DNA of 7,391 bases from Pseudomonadota bacterium (GCA_021779635.1 JAJYAH010000339.1:1-7391); one strand, 5' to 3'. Numbered from the stretch's first letter, positions 1 through 7,346 are shown. Numbers and translations: made by a program. The notes: a model not told the origin generated them from the sequence alone.

Positions 1-65
1 TCCAGGAGAATGCGCGGGCCGGCCTTGCCCGAAAGGAGGTCAGCAACGACGCTGTCAAGATTTAG
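1..65 (+). CDS. possible 3' end of an upstream gene (partial)
   Basis: In the frame starting at base 3, twenty sense codons (ending ...EVSNDAVKI) run into a TAG at 63-65. About 70% of them end in G or C, compatible with coding sequence here, and a small hairpin followed by a T-rich run starts six bases after the stop, as expected at the end of a gene. The product cannot be recognised from so few residues. The two other forward frames are also open over this short stretch, so the call rests on the hairpin position and the codon pattern only. Confidence 0.3.
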   Translation, partial: QENARAGLARKEVSNDAVKI

Positions 66-70
66 GCATT

Positions 71-91
71 GCCGAACTTCGGCCTATTTTC
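71..91 (+). terminator. possible intrinsic terminator
   Basis: GCCGA (71-75) and TCGGC (79-83) form a 5-bp stem with a 3-base loop, followed by CTATTTTCTCT. The stem is short and the T-run is interrupted, so it would be a weak terminator. Its place just after the putative stop at 63-65 supports the idea that an upstream gene ends there. Confidence 0.4.
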
Positions 92-246
92 TCTCCACGA
101 TTTAATCTCGCAGCCTCTGTTCCGGGCCGGCAAGCCGGTATAGGTTCGCTCCGCCTCAAGCCACGGTGCCGGACACGCTTGAAACCCGAACGTCACACGC
201 CAGGACCGCCGTTCGCAGGCGGGTCGCAAAGGACCGGAATCGGATA

Positions 247-1653
247 GTGCACTTTCTTCGCCCCTTGCTTCGCAAGTCATGGTTGAACTGGATTGTCCTT
301 GTCGCGGCGCTCATCCTTGCCACGCCGCGCCTTGCGCACGCCGAAGCGCTGCTGGTGGTCGAGGCCGACACCGGAAAGGTGCTGCAGGCCGAAAACGCGA
401 CCTATCCCTGGTATCCGGCTTCGGTGACCAAGCTGATGACCGCCTATGTCACGCTCAAAGCGGTCAAGGAAGGTCGGATTTCGCTCGATACCCTGTTTAC
501 GGTTTCGCCGGTCGCGGCCTCGCAGTCGCCATCGAAAATGGGGTTCCAGCCGGGGACGCAGGTCACCGTCGATAACGCGCTCAAGATGATGCTGGTGAAG
601 TCGGCCAACGACATGGCTGTGGTGCTCGCCGAAGGCGTCGGTGGTTCGATCGACGGCTTTTCGGCATTGATGAATCAGGCCGCGCAGCGGCTCGGCATGA
701 CCCAGACGAGCTACGTCAATCCGAACGGGCTGCCCGCCGACGGTCAGATCACTTCGGCCCGCGATCTTGCAATCCTCGCCCGCGCGATTATCCGCGATCT
801 GCCGGAATACGAATATTTCGTCCACATTCCCGCGATCCGGTACGGCCGCAGGGTGACCCAGAATTTCAACAAGCTGATCGGACGTTATCCCGGCGCCGAC
901 GGCTTCAAGACCGGCTTCATCTGTGCGTCCGGCTACAACCTAGTTGCCTCCGCCACCCGCAACGGCAGGCGGCTGATCGCGGTAGTGCTCGGCGCCTCAT
1001 CCGGCCAGATGCGCGCGGTACGAGCCGCGCAATTGCTGGAGCGCGGCTTCGCCAACGACTCGCTGTCATGGCTGCGCCCCTCGCTCGGCATGGTCGACAA
1101 CCTGGTGCCGATCGACGCCTCGCCACCGAACCTGCACGATGAGATGTGCGGCCCCCGGCACAAGCGGCCGGCCAATGACGAGGATGAGGACAACATCGCC
1201 ATCGGCTCAAGCACCGGCGAATCCGCCCTCACATTTTTTGCCGCCGGCCTGCAGCCGCCGATGACGAAGCCGTCGGAATTGCTCGCGGGCCCGGCTGCGG
1301 CTGCCGAACCGATCCCGGTTTACACCGGTCCGACCAGAACCGGCGCCGCGTTGATTGCCGCCGTCGCAGCCGACGCCGAAAAGCAGACGCCGCAGCATCA
1401 CGGAAAGAAGTCCCGGGTCGCGGCGAAAAGGCCGGATGCCGCGGCCGAGCCGAGCGCCGAGGCCAAGGATGCCGGCAAGAACGCCAAGCCCGGCAAACAT
1501 GCCAATGCCAAGCCGGATGCGGCGCCAAAGGCCGACGAAAAGCCGGTGGTCACGGCCGACAAGCCTGCCGCGAAGCCGACCAAACCGAAGACCACCGCCA
1601 AGCGCTCGACCAAGCCCGCACCCAAGGCCGGCGAGGCCAAGCCCGCGGGCTAA
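247..1653 (+). CDS. D-alanyl-D-alanine carboxypeptidase (peptidase S11, DacA/DacF type) with basic low-complexity tail
   Basis: Low-molecular-weight penicillin-binding protein that removes the terminal D-Ala of peptidoglycan stem peptides in the periplasm. Numbered from GTG 247 (468 aa), all three serine-acyltransferase motifs are present: SVTK (59-62, catalytic S59 and K62), SAN (119-121) and KTG (221-223). A signal peptide is visible: basic start, hydrophobic core at about 15-26, likely cleavage after AHA at residue 32. The catalytic domain ends near residue 265. I see no recognisable PBP5-type C-terminal domain; instead there is an acidic stretch (DEDED) and then a Lys/Ala/Pro-rich tail over the last 95 residues with 19 lysines. 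Start choice: GTG 247 gives a normal signal peptide and has AAAGGA at 228-233. An in-frame GTG at 166 would add 27 Arg-rich residues with no visible ribosome binding site, but cannot be excluded. A terminator follows at 1692-1711. Family assignment is very secure; the exact paralogue is not. Confidence 0.93.
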   Translation: MHFLRPLLRKSWLNWIVLVAALILATPRLAHAEALLVVEADTGKVLQAENATYPWYPASVTKLMTAYVTLKAVKEGRISLDTLFTVSPVAASQSPSKMGFQPGTQVTVDNALKMMLVKSANDMAVVLAEGVGGSIDGFSALMNQAAQRLGMTQTSYVNPNGLPADGQITSARDLAILARAIIRDLPEYEYFVHIPAIRYGRRVTQNFNKLIGRYPGADGFKTGFICASGYNLVASATRNGRRLIAVVLGASSGQMRAVRAAQLLERGFANDSLSWLRPSLGMVDNLVPIDASPPNLHDEMCGPRHKRPANDEDEDNIAIGSSTGESALTFFAAGLQPPMTKPSELLAGPAAAAEPIPVYTGPTRTGAALIAAVAADAEKQTPQHHGKKSRVAAKRPDAAAEPSAEAKDAGKNAKPGKHANAKPDAAPKADEKPVVTADKPAAKPTKPKTTAKRSTKPAPKAGEAKPAG

Positions 1654-1690
1654 AACGCCGACGCCGCACCCCAAAACTGAGCCGTTTCCG

Positions 1691-1711
1691 GGCCGGTGGG
1701 ACCGGCTTTTT
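1691..1711 (+). terminator. intrinsic (rho-independent) terminator
   Basis: GCCGGT (1692-1697), loop GGG, ACCGGC (1701-1706), followed at once by TTTTT (1707-1711). The 6-bp stem is perfect and can be extended by a G-T pair (1691 with 1707). It lies 38 bases after the carboxypeptidase stop and 135 bases before the fadD start, so it should separate the two transcription units and imply a separate promoter for fadD between about 1712 and 1830. I could not identify that promoter with confidence. Confidence 0.75.
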
Positions 1712-1832
1712 CAGTCAGCACTGCGTCCGCCCGGCGCAGCCGCTTGCCATGGGGCGGCGCCTTGCTCAATACTGCCCAAAACCAAGACAGCCCGAAACGA
1801 GGCGGCCCGTCCCGGCAAACGGGAAATAAACC

Positions 1833-1840
1833 AGAGGGGA
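1833..1840 (+). promoter_or_regulatory. ribosome binding site that decides the fadD start
   Basis: AGAGGGGA touches the ATG at 1841 but lies 7 bases (from the end of GAGGGG) before the ATG at 1847. Two in-frame ATGs are separated by only one codon (ATG AGC ATG). Spacing therefore favours the second, giving a protein that begins MERIWLKQYP. Confidence 0.65.
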
Positions 1841-1846
1841 ATGAGC

Positions 1847-3529
1847 ATGGAGCGCATCTGGCTCAAGCAATATCCAGCCGGCGTGCCCGCCGATATCGAT
1901 GTGACCCAATACGCATCGCTCGTCGAGTTGCTGGAAGAGAGCTTTGCGAAGTTTCGCGACCGCAAGGCCTTCATCTGCATGGACAAGTCGATCAGTTATC
2001 GCGACCTCGACGAGATGTCGCTGGCGCTCGCGGCCTATCTGCAGAGCAAGGGCCTGCAGAAGGGCGCCCGCGTCGCGCTGATGATGCCGAACGTCCTGCA
2101 ATATCCGGTATCGACCGCGGCCGTGCTGCGTGCGGGCTATGCGGTCGTCAACGTCAATCCGCTCTACACCCCGCGCGAGCTTGAGCACCAGCTCAAGGAT
2201 TCCGGCGCCGAGGCGGTTATCGTGCTGGAAAACTTCGCCACCACCGTGCAGCAGGTGATGGCGAAGACCGCGGTGAAACACGTCATCGTCGGCAGCATGG
2301 GCGATCTGCTCGGCTTGAAGGGCGTGATCGTCAACCTCGTGGTGCGGCGGGTGAAGAAAATGGTGCCGGCCTACTCGATTCCGGGCGCCATCGCCTTCAA
2401 CGACGCGGTGGCGGCCGGCCGCAACATGAAGTTCAACAAGCCGAAGATAGCGCCCGACGACGTCGCCTTTCTGCAATATACCGGTGGCACCACCGGCATC
2501 TCCAAGGGCGCGACGCTGCTTCATCGCAACATCCTGGCCAACGTGCTGCAGAACGATGCGTGGCTGCAGCCGGCGCTGAATAAGCCGCCGCATGTCGACC
2601 AGTTGTTCATCGTCTGCGCGCTGCCGCTCTATCACATCTTCGCGCTGACGGCGTGCTTCCTGCTGGCGATGCGCGCCGGGGGGGTCAATCTGCTGATACC
2701 CAATCCGCGCGACATGCCGGGCTTCATCAAGGAGCTGATGAAATACCAGGTCAACAGCTTCCCGGCGGTCAACACGCTCTACAACGGGCTCTTGCATACG
2801 CCCGGTTTCGACAAGGTCGACTTCTCCAAGCTGAAGACATCGGTCGGCGGCGGCATGGCCACCCAGAAAGCCGTTGCGGAAGCCTGGCTGAAGACCACCG
2901 GCTGCGCGCTGTTGGAAGGTTATGGCCTGTCGGAAACGTCGCCGACCTTGACCTGCAACCCCGCGGATGCCGACAAGTTCTCCGGCTCGATCGGGATTCC
3001 CGTGCCCTCGACCTATCTGTCGATCCGCGACGATGACGGCAACGAGGTGCCGCTCGGCGAGCCCGGTGAGATCTGCGCCAAGGGTCCGCAGGTGATGGCC
3101 GGCTACTGGAACAGGCCTGATGAAACCGCGAAGGTGATGACCGCGGATGGCTATTTCCGCACCGGCGATATCGGCGTGATGACGCCGGACGGCTATACCA
3201 AGATCGTCGATCGCAAGAAGGACATGATCCTGGTGTCGGGCTTCAACGTCTATCCCAACGAGATCGAGGAAGTGATCGCGAGCCACCCCGGCGTGCTGGA
3301 ATGCGCCGTGATCGGCGTCCCGGACGCGCGGTCCGGTGAAGCCGTCAAAGCCTTTGTCGTAAAGAAGGATCCGAACCTGACCGCAGAGGACATCATCAAG
3401 TTCTGCCACACGCAACTGACCAACTACAAGGTCCCGAAGCAGATCGAGTTCCGGACCGAGCTGCCGAAGACCAATGTCGGAAAGATCCTGCGCCGCCAAT
3501 TGCGCGATGAGAAGAAGGCCGCGGCCTGA
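1847..3529 (+). CDS. fadD: long-chain fatty acid-CoA ligase (acyl-CoA synthetase)
   Basis: Activates free long-chain fatty acids with ATP and CoA, via an acyl-adenylate, for beta-oxidation or lipid synthesis; in E. coli FadD acts at the inner membrane and is coupled to uptake. The protein is 560 aa, close to E. coli FadD (561). The adenylate-forming family motifs are in order: P-loop YTGGTTGISKGA (211-222), YGLSETSP (359-366), the fatty acyl-CoA synthetase signature starting DGYFRTGDIG (434-443) and continuing through IVDRKKDMILVSGFNVYPNEIEE, and the C-terminal catalytic lysine in NVGKILRRQL (K546). No membrane segment or signal peptide is evident. The reading frame stays open upstream to 1355, but that part overlaps the carboxypeptidase tail and crosses a terminator, so it is not coding. 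No other fad genes are visible nearby. The DUF924 gene begins 27 bases downstream and may be co-transcribed. Chain-length preference cannot be read from the sequence. Confidence 0.95.
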   Translation: MERIWLKQYPAGVPADIDVTQYASLVELLEESFAKFRDRKAFICMDKSISYRDLDEMSLALAAYLQSKGLQKGARVALMMPNVLQYPVSTAAVLRAGYAVVNVNPLYTPRELEHQLKDSGAEAVIVLENFATTVQQVMAKTAVKHVIVGSMGDLLGLKGVIVNLVVRRVKKMVPAYSIPGAIAFNDAVAAGRNMKFNKPKIAPDDVAFLQYTGGTTGISKGATLLHRNILANVLQNDAWLQPALNKPPHVDQLFIVCALPLYHIFALTACFLLAMRAGGVNLLIPNPRDMPGFIKELMKYQVNSFPAVNTLYNGLLHTPGFDKVDFSKLKTSVGGGMATQKAVAEAWLKTTGCALLEGYGLSETSPTLTCNPADADKFSGSIGIPVPSTYLSIRDDDGNEVPLGEPGEICAKGPQVMAGYWNRPDETAKVMTADGYFRTGDIGVMTPDGYTKIVDRKKDMILVSGFNVYPNEIEEVIASHPGVLECAVIGVPDARSGEAVKAFVVKKDPNLTAEDIIKFCHTQLTNYKVPKQIEFRTELPKTNVGKILRRQLRDEKKAAA

Positions 3530-3556
3530 GCCACGCGTGCGGCGAATGCCCGTTCC

Positions 3557-4114
3557 ATGACTGACATTCGCCACGATGTTTCTCCGGCCGTCATCCTCGC
3601 CTTCTGGCGCGCGACCGGGAGCGACCGCTGGTACAAGCGCGACGACGCCTTCGATGCCGATCTGCGCCGCCGCTTTTTGGAGCTGTGGCGGAAGGCGGCG
3701 GCCGGCGAACGATCATGCTGGGAAGCCACCGATGACGGCGCGCTGGCGCTGGTGATCGTGCTCGACCAGTTCCCCCGCAACATGTTTCGCGGCGATGTCA
3801 GGGCCTATTCCAGCGATGCGCTCGCCCTCGAGGTGGCAAACCGTGCCATCGCGCGCGGCGTCGACCGGCGCATTGCGGCTGATTTGCGGGAGTTTCTCTA
3901 TCTGCCGTTGATGCATTCGGAGCATCTGGCCGACCAGCAGCGCTGCGTCGAACTCTTCCGCAAGACCGCCAATGCCGACAACCTGAAATATGCCGAGGAT
4001 CATGCCGATATCATCCGCCGGTTCGGGCGCTTTCCCCACCGCAACTCCGTTCTGGAACGCATTACGACGCCGGAAGAACAGGCCTTTCTCGACCGCGGCG
4101 GATTTTCCGGCTGA
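3557..4114 (+). CDS. DUF924 family protein, function unknown
   Basis: A 185-aa soluble protein matching the DUF924 family (Pfam PF06041), an all-helical family described as TPR-like with no established biochemical function. Visible family hallmarks are an FW near the N-terminus (residues 16-17) followed by a W-Y pair (25-26), LDQFPRN (69-75), the segment FLYLPLMHSE (113-122) and GRFPHRN (157-163). Length is typical for the family, so the gene looks intact. It has no signal peptide or membrane segment. The ATG at 3557 is the only good N-terminal start; no strong ribosome binding site precedes it, and the 27-base gap after fadD suggests translation from the fadD transcript. An ATG at 3545 in another frame stops after four codons. 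Identity as DUF924 is secure from the motifs; any link to fatty acid metabolism is only inferred from the neighbour. Confidence 0.88.
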   Translation: MTDIRHDVSPAVILAFWRATGSDRWYKRDDAFDADLRRRFLELWRKAAAGERSCWEATDDGALALVIVLDQFPRNMFRGDVRAYSSDALALEVANRAIARGVDRRIAADLREFLYLPLMHSEHLADQQRCVELFRKTANADNLKYAEDHADIIRRFGRFPHRNSVLERITTPEEQAFLDRGGFSG

Positions 4115-4223
4115 TGACGGAACGGTGAACACGGCCGGCCATTGCTGTTTCCGCGCGACCTAATATTGTGCCCGCCGCCCGCCCGGTCTAAGAAACGTCG
4201 GCACCCTGCAAGGAGACCAAACG

Positions 4224-4709
4224 ATGACCATCAAAGTTGGCGACAAGCTTCCGGAAGTCAAGTTTCGCGTGATGACGGCGGAGGGTCCGCAGGTCAAGAC
4301 CACCGACGACATCTTCAAGGGCAAGAAGGTCGCGCTGTTCGCGGTACCCGGCGCCTATACCGGCACCTGCCACAAGATGCATGTGCCGAGCATTTTCCTG
4401 AACGCCTATGCCATCAAGGAAAAGGGCGTCGACACCATCGCGATCGTTTCGGTCAATGACGTCTTCGTCATGAACGCCTGGAAACGCGACACCGACCAGC
4501 GCGACGAAGCGGTATTCCTCGCCGACGGCAACGCCGAATTCGCCAAGGCGATCGGCATGGAGCTCGACGCGTCCGGCAACGGCCTCGGCATCCGCTCGCA
4601 CCGCTACTCGATGCTGGTGGACGACGGCGTGGTCAAGAAGCTCAACCTCGAGCCGAACCCCGGCAAGGTCGAAGTCTCCGGCGGCGACACGCTGCTCGGG
4701 CAGTTGTAA
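4224..4709 (+). CDS. peroxiredoxin, Prx5 type (AhpC/TSA fold, probably 1-Cys)
   Basis: Thiol peroxidase of the Prx5 (type II, often glutaredoxin- or glutathione-linked) group, reducing hydrogen peroxide and organic peroxides in the cytoplasm. The protein is 161 aa, normal for the group. The active-site loop is PGAYTGTCHKMHVPS: P42, T46 and the peroxidatic cysteine C49, with the matching arginine R127 in SHRYSM. C49 is the only cysteine in the protein, so no intramolecular resolving cysteine exists and reduction must involve an external thiol. The usual loop is PGAFTPTC or PGAFTPGC; here Gly47 replaces the proline after the threonine. The start is well supported: AAGGAG at 4210-4215 lies 8 bases before the ATG. 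The 109-base gap after the DUF924 gene suggests its own promoter, though I could not place one with good spacing. The gene converges on rnhA across a REP-like palindrome. Confidence 0.93.
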   Translation: MTIKVGDKLPEVKFRVMTAEGPQVKTTDDIFKGKKVALFAVPGAYTGTCHKMHVPSIFLNAYAIKEKGVDTIAIVSVNDVFVMNAWKRDTDQRDEAVFLADGNAEFAKAIGMELDASGNGLGIRSHRYSMLVDDGVVKKLNLEPNPGKVEVSGGDTLLGQL

Positions 4710-4739
4710 GTCCACAAATACTTCACCTCCATCACAATT

Positions 4740-4790
4740 GTCGTCGCCCGGCTTAATACTGGATCACCCGCTTGCGCGGGTGATGACGAC
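4740..4790. repeat. REP-like palindromic intergenic element
   Basis: ATCACCCGC (4763-4771) and GCGGGTGAT (4776-4784) form a perfect 9-bp stem with a TTGC loop. An outer pair, GTCGTC (4740-4745) and GACGAC (4785-4790), is also perfectly complementary, leaving 17 unpaired bases on the left side only. The phrase ACTGGATC...CCCG...CGGGTGATGAC resembles a dispersed intergenic repeat I remember from Bradyrhizobium genomes (recollection, not searched). It lies between convergent genes, 30 bases after the peroxiredoxin stop and 25 bases beyond the rnhA stop. No T-run follows on either strand, so it is not a classical terminator, though it could stabilise or end both messages. Confidence 0.6.
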
Positions 4791-4815
4791 GGTGTGTGCA
4801 CGTTGGCCAGCGCCT

Positions 4816-5280
4816 TCAATCTTCCAGCCTCGTCTTCAACCGCGCCATCGCAACGCCCTCCCGCGCCAGTTGATCGGCGCGCTCGTTTTCGTCATGGCCG
4901 GCGTGACCCTTGACCCAATGCCAGCGCACCTGGTGCTGCTGCAAGGCCGCATCCAGCCGCTGCCACAGATCGACATTCTTGACCGGCTTCTTGTCCGACG
5001 TCCGCCAGCCATTCTTTTTCCAGCCATGGATCCAGCCGGTGATACCCTGACGGACATACTGGCTGTCGGTGTAGAGATCGACCGTGCACGGCTTCTTCAG
5101 GGTTTCCAGCGCCGAGATCGCCGCCATCAGCTCCATGCGGTTGTTGGTGGTGTGCGCCTCGCCGCCCTTCAGTTCCTTTTCGATCGCGCCGAATTTCAGG
5201 ATCGCGCCCCAGCCGCCCGGACCGGGATTGCCCGAGCAGGCGCCATCGGTGTGAATGGTGACCGACGGGAGTGAACTCAC
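4816..5280 (-). CDS. rnhA: ribonuclease HI
   Basis: Cleaves the RNA strand of RNA-DNA hybrids in the cytoplasm, removing R-loops and primers. With the GTG start at 5280 the protein is 154 aa, against 155 in E. coli. All catalytic residues are present, each two residues later than in E. coli RNase HI: D12 (in [16 protein letters not shown]), E50 (in NNRMELMA), D72 (in YTDSQY), H126 (in VKGHAGH) and D136 (in NERADQLA). The basic handle region with its Trp/Lys cluster ([17 protein letters not shown]) is intact. The frame stays open upstream to 5409, but that part lies inside thrB; the GTG at 5280 overlaps the thrB stop (GTGA), which suggests translational coupling and gives the normal family length. 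It is the last gene of the ispH-thrB-rnhA operon. The ribosome binding site is weak, consistent with coupling. Confidence 0.95.
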   Translation of the reverse strand: MSSLPSVTIHTDGACSGNPGPGGWGAILKFGAIEKELKGGEAHTTNNRMELMAAISALETLKKPCTVDLYTDSQYVRQGITGWIHGWKKNGWRTSDKKPVKNVDLWQRLDAALQQHQVRWHWVKGHAGHDENERADQLAREGVAMARLKTRLED

Positions 5281-6260
5281 GCCACCAGCCCCGAGGAGGT
5301 GACGCCGTAATCGCGCATGCTGGCCACGCTTTGCTGGAATCGCAGCTTGCGGACGTATTCGAGCGGATCCTTCGGCCGCACCAGCGCGCCCGGCGGCACG
5401 TTGAGACAATCGACCAGCCGCGTCAGCAAAAAGCGCAACGCCGCGCCGCGCGCCAATAGCGGCAGCGCATGCTGCTCGGCCTCGGACAATTCACGCTCGC
5501 GGCTGTAGGCGTTGAGAAAGGCCCGCGCCTTGGTGACGTTGAACGAGTAATCGCTCTCGAAACACCAGGCGTTGAGGCAGATCGCGACGTCGTAGGCGAG
5601 CATGTCGTTGCAGGCGAAGGTGAAATCGATGATGCCGGACAGCCGGTCGCCGAGAAAGAAGACATTGTCGGGAAACAGATCGGCGTGGATCACGCCCTGC
5701 GGCAGGTCCTTCGGCCAGACACCGGCCTCCAGATGATCGAGCTCGGCGCCGATAAAGGCGCGCAGGCCGTGCTGCACTTCATCGGCCCGGGGCGCGGCCT
5801 GCTCGAACAGCGGACGCCAGCCCGATACCGACAGCGCGTTGGCGCGCGACATCGGAAAATCACGCCCCGCCAGATGCATTTTCGCCAGCGCCTGGCCGAC
5901 GCCGGCGCAGTGCGCGGCATTGGGCTTGCGCGGCCAGACGCCTTCCAGAAAATTGATGATCGCCGCCGGCCGGCCGGCCAGCATGCTCAGGGCTTCGCCG
6001 TTCTTGTTCTGCACCGGTTGCGGGCAATTGATGCCATGCGCGGCCAGATGCGTCATCAGGCCGAGGAAGAACGGCAGGTCGCTTTTGGCGACGCGCTTCT
6101 CATACAGCGTCAGGATGAAATGGCCCGTACTGGTGTGCAGCAGGAAGTTGGAATTCTCGACGCCCTCGGCGATGCCCTTGTAGGACAGCAATTCGCCGAT
6201 GTCGTAATGCGTCAGAAACTCCGCAAGCTCGTCGGCGGCGACGTCGGTATAGACCGCCAT
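5277..6260 (-). CDS. thrB: homoserine kinase (aminoglycoside-phosphotransferase fold)
   Basis: Phosphorylates L-homoserine to O-phospho-L-homoserine, the substrate of threonine synthase, in cytoplasmic threonine biosynthesis. This 327-aa protein belongs to the choline kinase/APH-like ThrB class found in many alpha- and gammaproteobacteria, not the GHMP-kinase ThrB of E. coli. Visible features are the N-terminal segment [21 protein letters not shown] (residues 19-39), in which GVENSNF is the nucleotide-loop region, the Brenner-type catalytic motif [13 protein letters not shown] (190-202; H192, D194, N199) and the metal-binding IIDFTFA (210-216; D212). The ATG at 6260 lies 5 bases after the ispH stop; no strong ribosome binding site is visible, so re-initiation after ispH is likely. 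The TGA overlaps the rnhA GTG. The length and both termini look complete. APH-fold proteins are sometimes misannotated, but the motif set and neighbours make ThrB the best call. Confidence 0.93.
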   Translation of the reverse strand: MAVYTDVAADELAEFLTHYDIGELLSYKGIAEGVENSNFLLHTSTGHFILTLYEKRVAKSDLPFFLGLMTHLAAHGINCPQPVQNKNGEALSMLAGRPAAIINFLEGVWPRKPNAAHCAGVGQALAKMHLAGRDFPMSRANALSVSGWRPLFEQAAPRADEVQHGLRAFIGAELDHLEAGVWPKDLPQGVIHADLFPDNVFFLGDRLSGIIDFTFACNDMLAYDVAICLNAWCFESDYSFNVTKARAFLNAYSRERELSEAEQHALPLLARGAALRFLLTRLVDCLNVPPGALVRPKDPLEYVRKLRFQQSVASMRDYGVTSSGLVA

Positions 6261-6265
6261 CGGGC

Positions 6266-7228
6266 TTACGCCGCGTCGGGCCGCAGCGAACGCGGCAGCG
6301 GAAAGAACTCGTTTTCTTCCGCGGCCGAGACCGTCTCCACATGCAGCTCAAAGCGCTCGGCGAACGCACCCATGATCTCTTCGACGATCACTTCCGGCGC
6401 CGATGCGCCGGCGGTGATGCCGAGGCTCCTGATGCCATCGAACATGCGCCAGTCGAGATCGCTGGCGCGCTGCGCCAGCACCGACACCGGGCAGCCTTCG
6501 CGTTCGGCCACTTCGCGCAGCCGCTGCGAATTCGACGAGTTCGGCGCGCCGACCACGATCAAAGCGTCGACCACCGGCGCCACCTTCTTGACCGCGAGCT
6601 GGCGGTTGGTGGTGGCGTAGCAGATGTCTTCCTTGTGCGGGCCGGAGATGTTCGGAAACCGCTCCTTCAGCATCGCCACGATCCCGGCGGTGTCGTCGAT
6701 CGACAGCGTGGTCTGGGTCACGAAGGCAAGATTGTCGGGATCCTTCGGCGTGAAGGTCGCGGCGTCGTGCGCGGTCTCGATCAGCGTCACCGCGCCCGGC
6801 GGCAATTGCCCGAGCGTGCCCACGACTTCCGGATGGTGGGAATGCCCGATCAACAGGATTTCGCGGCCGCGCTTGAAATGGATCGCCGCCTCGCGGTGCA
6901 CCTTGGTGACCAGCGGACAGGTGGCGTCGAGCGAAAAGAAATTGCGGGCGCGGGCGTCCGCGGGCACCGATTTGGGCACCCCGTGGGCCGAAAACACCAC
7001 CGGTGCATTGGTATTGTCGGGGATCTCGGCCAGCTCCTCGACAAAAATCGCGCCCTTGGTCCGCAGGCTGTCGACGACATAGCGGTTGTGGACGATCTCG
7101 TGGCGGACATAGACCGGGGCGCCATAGATGGCGAGCGCCCGCTCCACGGTGTCGATGGCCCGGACCACCCCGGCGCAGAAGCCCCGCGGCGAGCAAAGCA
7201 CGATTTTCAGCGGTGGTTTGGCCTGCAT
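6266..7228 (-). CDS. ispH: 4-hydroxy-3-methylbut-2-enyl diphosphate reductase
   Basis: Last enzyme of the MEP (non-mevalonate) isoprenoid pathway: an iron-sulfur protein that reduces HMBPP to IPP and DMAPP (formerly LytB). The protein is 320 aa, against 316 in E. coli. The three cluster cysteines are C12 (in [10 protein letters not shown]), C104 (in DATCPLV) and C203 (in [11 protein letters not shown]). Substrate-binding residues are also present: H47 (EIVHN), H82 (SAHG), H132 and E134 (in HHPEV, the proton-relay glutamate), T173/T174 (TQTTLS) and the SSNS segment (231-234). The first histidine box reads GHSHHPEV where E. coli has GHAGHPEV. The ATG at 7228 has only a weak GAGA six bases upstream. 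It is the first gene of the ispH-thrB-rnhA operon, and its upstream region (7229-7391) holds the promoter candidates. Confidence 0.96.
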   Translation of the reverse strand: MQAKPPLKIVLCSPRGFCAGVVRAIDTVERALAIYGAPVYVRHEIVHNRYVVDSLRTKGAIFVEELAEIPDNTNAPVVFSAHGVPKSVPADARARNFFSLDATCPLVTKVHREAAIHFKRGREILLIGHSHHPEVVGTLGQLPPGAVTLIETAHDAATFTPKDPDNLAFVTQTTLSIDDTAGIVAMLKERFPNISGPHKEDICYATTNRQLAVKKVAPVVDALIVVGAPNSSNSQRLREVAEREGCPVSVLAQRASDLDWRMFDGIRSLGITAGASAPEVIVEEIMGAFAERFELHVETVSAAEENEFFPLPRSLRPDAA

Positions 7229-7300
7229 GGGACGATCTCGGACCGATGAACCCCCGGCGGGCAGGGAACGGTCGATTCAAACAAGGACTTTCCAGATGAG

Positions 7301-7329
7301 GACTTGGGACTGCTTTCGGGCGCTGTCAA
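7301..7329 (-). promoter_or_regulatory. possible promoter of the ispH operon
   Basis: On the minus strand a perfect TTGACA -35 hexamer lies at 7329-7324, about 95 bases upstream of the ispH ATG. At the usual 17-base spacing the -10 position (7306-7301) reads CAAGTC, which is poor, and neighbouring spacings are no better. The -35 match is the only solid part. The 163 bases upstream of ispH contain no convincing gene. Confidence 0.3.
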
Positions 7330-7346
7330 GGCCGTTCACCAAACCA

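Noticed and set aside
33..40. Perfect Shine-Dalgarno-like AAGGAGGT
   Set aside because: No ATG, GTG or TTG lies at suitable distance downstream; it is more likely the Lys-Glu-Val codons of the partial upstream gene.
128..144. Short inverted repeat CCGG-CAAG-CCGG next to a TATAGG, as a possible promoter or operator of the carboxypeptidase gene
   Set aside because: Only 4-bp arms, and the -35 position 17 bases upstream (TCTGTT) is a poor match; common by chance in GC-rich DNA.
1355..1846. Upstream extension of the fadD frame, which would suggest a fusion or overlap with the carboxypeptidase
   Set aside because: The extension is a Pro/Arg/Ser-rich shadow of the carboxypeptidase tail, runs through a strong terminator hairpin, and the 1847 start gives the normal FadD length with a good ribosome binding site.
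1766..3574. 602-aa open frame on the minus strand opposite fadD
   Set aside because: It mirrors the full fadD gene, has no recognisable domain, and His/Arg/Val-rich composition typical of antisense frames in GC-rich genes.
4142..4167. Possible promoter before the peroxiredoxin gene (TTGCTG followed by TAATAT)
   Set aside because: The spacing between the two elements is only 13 bases, too short for a normal sigma-70 promoter.
5281..5409. Longer rnhA product starting at 5409
   Set aside because: The extension lies entirely inside thrB, has no RNase H features, and would exceed the normal family length.
5469..6620. 383-aa open frame on the plus strand across thrB and ispH
   Set aside because: It lies opposite two well-identified enzymes with intact catalytic motifs and shows no recognisable protein features.
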